Origin: CAITNM01 sp964446295
Lineage (GTDB): Bacteria; Pseudomonadota; Alphaproteobacteria; Paracaedibacterales; CAITNM01
Direction of reading: 5' to 3'
DNA: 55,286 nucleotides
NCBI GenBank assembly: GCA_964446295.1
Contig: CAYUNR010000001.1
Span: 1-55,286 of the forward strand
The position numbers and the translations under genes are program-made. This document shows, one piece after another, positions 51,031 through 55,286 of the stretch. Under the pieces are notes generated by a model. The model did no database searches and was not told where the DNA came from. It saw only the letters and a list, made by a program, of their open reading frames with translations. The first letter of the stretch is position 1. Each line of letters begins with the position of its first letter.

Positions 51031-52808
51031 TAACACATGCCTTCTAATTCATCAATAAAGCCAGAAATCATTTGCAGACCACCTTGCCAAAAGGCTTCCT
51101 GCTTCAAATCAAAACCAAAGGGTTGCAACAGGTCTTTATAGCCTTTGCTGCCACCCGCTTTTAACAAATCCAGGTACTTCGCTTCAAAACCATTGGGCTG
51201 TTGTTGATAGAACGCATACAACGAATTGACCAAGCAATCCCCAAATGCATAGGCATACACATAAAACGGGCTATGAATGAAGTGGCTAATGTACGCCCAA
51301 TAACTGTGAGTGATTGGGTCAATGTTAACAGCACTGCCCAACGCTTCTTCTTGGGTACGCTTCCAGATACTGGCCAAATCATCGGGCGCTAATTCACCCT
51401 GACGACGCGCTTGGTGAACCAATTGTTCAAAATGATAAAACGCAATTTGGCGCACAACCGTGTTTAGCATGTCATCAATTTTACCAGCCAACAGAGCTTT
51501 GCGCTGGTTTGGTGTTTCACATGTGCCCAGCAAGTGTTGAAAGGTTAGCATTTCTCCAAAAACAGATGCTGTCTCAGCAACGGTCAGCGGCGTATCTGCC
51601 AATAAATAGCCTTGTTCGCGCGCCAGCATTTGGTGAACTCCGTGACCCAGTTCATGGGCCAAAGTCATTACATCACGACGACGTCCTTGGTAATTAAGCA
51701 AAATATACGGGTGCGCACTTGGCACCGCCGGGTGGGAAAATGCCCCAGATGTTTTGCCGGTTCTGGTTGGCGCATCAATCCAATTCTTATCAAAAAACTC
51801 TTGGGCAATACCTGAAATAGTCGGGGAAAAACTTGAATAGGCATCTAACACTATTTTACGGGCTAATGGCCATGAAATATCAGCATCATCATCAATAGGT
51901 AGTGGCGCATTGCGGTCCCAGTATTCCAGGCGCTGCAACCCAAGCATTTTCGCCTTAAGGCCGTAATAGCGATGGGAAAGTTGCCCGTAATTTTTACGCA
52001 CACAAGAAGCTAGTGTTTCAACAACTTCATGTTCAATTTGGTTATCAAGGTGGCGACTGCTATCTGATTTTGCAAAATGACGCCACTTATCGTCAATTTC
52101 TTTATCCTTCGTTAGCACGTTAGTAATGGTCGCAAACAATGGCATTTGCAGCTGCAACCCTGCATTCAGGGCATGGGCGGCAAGCTTTCGAACATCAGCA
52201 TTTTTATCGCTCATTTTATGGACGACTGCCTCTAGGGGCAGCATTTCCCCCTCAAAATTCAATTGCATAGAAGCTAGAGTTTCATCATATAAACGAACCC
52301 ACGCATTACGACCAGTTACCGATTTTTCCACCGCATAACGTTCTAATTCTTCACTTAGTTGGTGCGGTTGATACTGACGCACAATTTTAAGGAAGTGGTC
52401 ATAGTGGGCAAGTTTTGGCTCTGCTTTAATGGAATTCGCAACGGAATCTGCACTAAGTTTTGCCAAGGCTAATGAGAAGAAAACAATTTTTGCCGAAAGT
52501 AGCGACACTTTTTCCTGAGCCAATTGATACAAAGCACGATAATCAGGGTCATTTAAATCCCCGTAATATTGAAGCACCGCAAAAGTCATAATTTTGCCAA
52601 GGCCTTCGCTAATGCACTCATAGGTTTTAATGGCTTTCAGCAACGTGGTGCCCTCTAACGCAACATTAGTATAAGCTAATGCAAATTCATCGACCTGGTT
52701 TTCAATTGTTTTTAGGTCTTGATCAATTTTCGGATCTTTTGAATTGTTGTATAAATCAGTCAAATCCCAAGTTGGTAGATCGACAAAACCCTCAATTGTA
52801 GTACCCAT
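51030..52808 (-). CDS. pepF: Oligoendopeptidase F-type M3 peptidase
   Basis: Zinc peptidase that degrades peptides of 7-17 residues in the cytoplasm. The metal site HExxH is in TLAHELGHGVHQML with the downstream Glu in ETASVFGEML. Length 592 is typical of PepF in alphaproteobacteria. The N-terminal PTWDLTDLYNN segment is a family mark. AAGGA lies before ATG 52808. No signal peptide is present. Amino acid gain from host peptides would be a natural use in an intracellular bacterium, but that is inference. Confidence 0.94.
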   Translation of the reverse strand: MGTTIEGFVDLPTWDLTDLYNNSKDPKIDQDLKTIENQVDEFALAYTNVALEGTTLLKAIKTYECISEGLGKIMTFAVLQYYGDLNDPDYRALYQLAQEKVSLLSAKIVFFSLALAKLSADSVANSIKAEPKLAHYDHFLKIVRQYQPHQLSEELERYAVEKSVTGRNAWVRLYDETLASMQLNFEGEMLPLEAVVHKMSDKNADVRKLAAHALNAGLQLQMPLFATITNVLTKDKEIDDKWRHFAKSDSSRHLDNQIEHEVVETLASCVRKNYGQLSHRYYGLKAKMLGLQRLEYWDRNAPLPIDDDADISWPLARKIVLDAYSSFSPTISGIAQEFFDKNWIDAPTRTGKTSGAFSHPAVPSAHPYILLNYQGRRRDVMTLAHELGHGVHQMLAREQGYLLADTPLTVAETASVFGEMLTFQHLLGTCETPNQRKALLAGKIDDMLNTVVRQIAFYHFEQLVHQARRQGELAPDDLASIWKRTQEEALGSAVNIDPITHSYWAYISHFIHSPFYVYAYAFGDCLVNSLYAFYQQQPNGFEAKYLDLLKAGGSKGYKDLLQPFGFDLKQEAFWQGGLQMISGFIDELEGMC

Positions 52809-52843
52809 TAGTGCATCCTTTTATGTTTAACGTTAACTAAGCC

Positions 52844-52872
52844 TTGCGAATCTTATGATTTTTCGCTATATT
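52844..52872 (+). promoter_or_regulatory. Predicted promoter of rpmF-plsX-fabH
   Basis: TTGCGA at 52844-52849 and TATATT at 52867-52872 with a 17-bp spacer. The start would fall near 52879, about 44 bases before the rpmF ATG, with AAGGAG at 52907-52912 as ribosome-binding site. Confidence 0.6.
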
Positions 52873-52922
52873 TTTGCAACAAGTATAATTTTTCAAAAAA
52901 AGCTGCAAGGAGCTTTAGTGTC

Positions 52923-53123
52923 ATGGCTGTTCCTAAGAAAAAAACATCCCAATCTCGTCGCAACATGCGCCGTTCTCATCATGCTTTAACACCTGTTAAT
53001 GTGCAAGAGTGCCCTAACTGCGGGTCACCTAAGTTATCACACCATGTTTGTACATCATGTGGTCATTACAAGGGGCGCCAAGTATTAAAACTACGCAGCG
53101 CTGTTGTTGAAACTGAAGAATAG
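52923..53123 (+). CDS. rpmF: Ribosomal protein bL32
   Basis: 66-residue protein of the large subunit. AVPKKKTSQSRRNMRRSHHAL is the usual N-terminus, and two CxxC pairs (CPNCGS and CTSCGH) make the zinc ribbon. AAGGAG precedes ATG by ten bases. It starts the rpmF-plsX-fabH cluster, an arrangement kept in many bacteria. Confidence 0.97.
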   Translation: MAVPKKKTSQSRRNMRRSHHALTPVNVQECPNCGSPKLSHHVCTSCGHYKGRQVLKLRSAVVETEE

Positions 53124-53132
53124 TTTCATACA

Positions 53133-54137
53133 ATGACAACTTGCATCGCTATTGATGCCATGGGGGGCGACGGAGCCCCTAAAATTGTTTTTGATGGTAT
53201 TGCCGAATTTATTCGAACGCATCCCCATACGAATGTTCATTTTTTGGCATTCGGTCAGGAAGATGCTTTAACTTCCCTACTCACTCCGGCCTTGCGAAAG
53301 CATGTGACTATAAAGCATGCTCCAGAAGTCATTACCGGACAATTGAAACCAAGCCTTGCTGTGCGCATTGGGCGCAGATCAAGCATGGGCATGGCGATTG
53401 ATGCTGTAAGCCAAGGCGTTGCACACGCTGTTGTATCAGCTGGTAACACGGGCGCATATATGGCCCTTTCTAAAATTATTTTAAAAACATTTGACGGTAT
53501 TGACCGCCCTGCTATTCCAGCCCTTATTCCTAGCGATAAAGGCTGCACTTTGGTGCTAGATTTAGGCGCAAACATTGACTGCAGCGCTGAGAATTTAGTG
53601 CAATTTGCGGTAATGGGCTCTGCTTATTCCCGTAAACTCATGAATATTGAAAACCCACGAGTTGGTTTGCTTAACGTAGGCAGTGAAGACCTTAAAGGTA
53701 ACCAAATTGTTCAAGCCGCTGCACACTTTTTGCGCGATCATCCATTAGTGAACTTCCACGGCTTTGTAGAAGGCGATGATATTACCAAAGCAACGGTAGA
53801 TGTGGTCGTGACCGATGGTTTCACCGGAAACATCGTTCTAAAAGCCATTGAAGGTACAGTTCGCCTGTTCGCACGCCAACTAAAGAAAAGCTTAAGTGAC
53901 AGCGTACTTAGTAAAATAGGTGCATTGATTGCCCAGCCATCCCTTGCAACCTTCAAACGTTTCGTTGACCCACGTCTTTACAATGGCGCCATGTTTTTGG
54001 GCCTTCGCGGTATTGTTATTAAAAGCCATGGCGGAACTGACGGCATTGGTTATGCTAACGCCATTAAGGTGGCCGATGAAATGGTAAAGCGTAATGTGAT
54101 CCCAGATTTGCAAGCTGGGCTTGAAGGAATACAATAG
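53133..54137 (+). CDS. plsX: Phosphate acyltransferase PlsX
   Basis: Makes acyl-phosphate from acyl-ACP, the first step towards phosphatidic acid with PlsY. N-terminal IAIDAMGGDGAPKIVFDG, the loop VSAGNTGAYMALS, the MGSAYSRK and VVTDGFTGNIVLKAIEGT blocks are family marks. Length 334 is normal. It starts nine bases after rpmF and overlaps the fabH GTG by one base. Confidence 0.97.
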   Translation: MTTCIAIDAMGGDGAPKIVFDGIAEFIRTHPHTNVHFLAFGQEDALTSLLTPALRKHVTIKHAPEVITGQLKPSLAVRIGRRSSMGMAIDAVSQGVAHAVVSAGNTGAYMALSKIILKTFDGIDRPAIPALIPSDKGCTLVLDLGANIDCSAENLVQFAVMGSAYSRKLMNIENPRVGLLNVGSEDLKGNQIVQAAAHFLRDHPLVNFHGFVEGDDITKATVDVVVTDGFTGNIVLKAIEGTVRLFARQLKKSLSDSVLSKIGALIAQPSLATFKRFVDPRLYNGAMFLGLRGIVIKSHGGTDGIGYANAIKVADEMVKRNVIPDLQAGLEGIQ

Positions 54138-55108
54138 TGCGTCGCAGTATTGTACGCGGCGTTGGCGGCTATCTGCCATCGAACTGTATTACCAACGCTG
54201 ATATAGCAAAAAGCCTTGATACCACCGACGAATGGATTGTTGAACGCACAGGCATGAAACAGCGTCATGTTTTAGCCGACGGGCAAAACACATCTGACAT
54301 GGCAGCAGAGGCCGCAAAAATAGCCTTGGCAAATGCCGGTATTGATGCAGCTTCCATTGATTTAATAGTCGTCGCAACTGTTACCCCTGATAACCCATTC
54401 CCCGCAACAGCCGCACGCGTACAAGCCAAAATTGGCGCCACAAAGGCTTTTGCTTTTGATGTAAACGCCGTTTGTTCTGGCTTTATTTATGCCTTATCAG
54501 TTGCAGATCAATACCTTAAAACGGGCATGGCCAAACGTGCCTTAGTAATTGGTGCAGATGCTATGTCAAAAATTATTGACTGGAATGACCGCTCAACTGC
54601 TGTGTTGTTTGGTGACGGTGCTGGCGCATTGGTTTTAGAGGGCGTCGATGAATCCCATGCAGACTACAACCGCGGCATTCATTCAACCCATTTGTTTTCT
54701 GATGGCGGCTGCTATGACTTGCTGTACGTAGACACAGCCCCTGCTTGTGCAAAACAGCCTGGCCATGTGCGCATGCAAGGCCGGGAAATTTTCAAATTTG
54801 CTATTAAGCTTATTGGCGAAGCGGTTGAAACCGTTTTGAAATCCAATAACATGACGGTTGATGACATAGACTGGTTTGTGCCCCACCAAGCAAACCTTCG
54901 AATTATTGAAGGCATTAGCGTCCACTTTAAAATTCCTATGGAAAAGATGGTGGTCACCGTTGATAGGCACTCCAACACATCTGCCGCTACTATTCCCCTA
55001 GCATTGTGGGAAGCGGCCCGCGATGGCCGCATTCAACAAGGACAAAATGTTGTACTTGAAGCCATGGGCGGTGGCCTTACCTGGGCCTCAGCCTTGGTGA
55101 AGTGGTAG
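54137..55108 (+). CDS. fabH: 3-oxoacyl-ACP synthase III (FabH)
   Basis: Starts fatty-acid synthesis by joining acetyl-CoA and malonyl-ACP. The Cys-His-Asn triad is complete: Cys113 in NAVCSGFIYAL, His in VPHQANLRI and Asn in DRHSNTSAATIP. TTDEWIVERTGMKQR at the start is diagnostic. The start is GTG 54137, overlapping the plsX stop by one base. Length 323 is normal. Often ihfA follows in alphaproteobacteria; here a repeat element follows instead. Confidence 0.97.
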   Translation: MRRSIVRGVGGYLPSNCITNADIAKSLDTTDEWIVERTGMKQRHVLADGQNTSDMAAEAAKIALANAGIDAASIDLIVVATVTPDNPFPATAARVQAKIGATKAFAFDVNAVCSGFIYALSVADQYLKTGMAKRALVIGADAMSKIIDWNDRSTAVLFGDGAGALVLEGVDESHADYNRGIHSTHLFSDGGCYDLLYVDTAPACAKQPGHVRMQGREIFKFAIKLIGEAVETVLKSNNMTVDDIDWFVPHQANLRIIEGISVHFKIPMEKMVVTVDRHSNTSAATIPLALWEAARDGRIQQGQNVVLEAMGGGLTWASALVKW

Positions 55109-55129
55109 AATAAAGATCATTACTTATCT

Positions 55130-55213
55130 GGACCCTACGATCAAGTCGTAGGGAAACTGACGAGAGAGTCTGCGCAACCCCCTTAGTTTTCCTATGGCTT
55201 GACCATAGGATCC
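55130..55213. repeat. MITE-like palindromic repeat element, copy A2
   Basis: An 84-bp element with 31-bp imperfect terminal inverted repeats (55130-55160 and 55183-55213). Left hairpin CCCTACGA/TCGTAGGG around TCAAG; right hairpin CCTATGG/CCATAGG around CTTGA. Nearly the same ends as the copy at 23592-23694. The remaining bases to 55286 show no gene. Confidence 0.8.
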
Positions 55214-55286
55214 ATTTCTATAAATTCAGAATACACACTAGATTATCACGTCGCTTCGCTCCTCATGAAGACGAGGGGGTGAGGCA

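Overview
The window looks like a chromosomal piece of a host-associated alphaproteobacterium, most probably an amoeba- or protist-dwelling member of the Holosporales/Paracaedibacter-Odyssella type. The reasons are low GC, alphaproteobacterial gene orders (divergent polysaccharide deacetylase next to rppH; rpmF-plsX-fabH), a tRNA-His with G-1 and encoded CCA, and a very high density of lineage-specific proteins with signal peptides, including eukaryote-like domains. Genus-level identity is inference from content; no search was run. Two 100-N scaffold gaps (19210-19309 and 25224-25323) show it is draft assembly.

Layout. 118-8027: housekeeping genes: secA, smpB, dprA, sixA, tRNA-His, then the overlapping unit deacetylase-like gene/rppH/cinA-like. 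8037-12119: secreted proteins of unknown function, an aromatic amino acid permease and a secreted protein ending in a RAP-like domain. 12245-17553: znuC-znuB, a DUF1636 metal protein, two lipoproteins and marC, with a rearrangement scar made of znuB and marC 3' ends at 15257-15359. 17619-23562: a VanX-type dipeptidase, a TatA/B-like protein, a Ser/Gly- and Lys-rich secreted repeat protein crossing an assembly gap, HPPD, ruvC, ndk, a CDP-alcohol phosphatidyltransferase and an OmpA/MotB-type envelope protein. 23832-27500: a secreted helical-repeat protein broken by a spurious gap, and two further secreted proteins. 27548-36614: ubiH-like, proC, znuA (16 kb away from znuCB), a secreted protein with a CheD/CNF-like Cys-His motif, bioY, an ABC-F ATPase, an amber-interrupted ankyrin pseudogene and a DUF374 acyltransferase. 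36873-41559: a divergent subtilisin and two tandem MFS transporters, the second frameshifted. 41630-50008: rluB-like, a C26 amidotransferase, an 888-aa secreted solenoid protein flanked by 76-bp direct repeats, a candidate secreted ubiquitin-specific protease, dacB and two secreted proteins. 50060-55108: class I aldolase, oligoendopeptidase F, rpmF, plsX and fabH.

How it fits together. Core genes cover secretion, trans-translation, recombination, zinc uptake, phospholipid and fatty-acid synthesis and peptidoglycan turnover. About twenty Sec-type secreted or lipidated proteins without clear homologues are scattered between them. Several carry features expected of host-directed proteins: a USP-like Cys/His box, an ankyrin remnant, a RAP-like domain, a subtilisin fold and helical repeats. 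Short palindromic intergenic repeats (16859, 23592, 25981, 41596, 55130) form one related family. Two of them are larger MITE-like units whose paired ends show compensatory base-pair changes.
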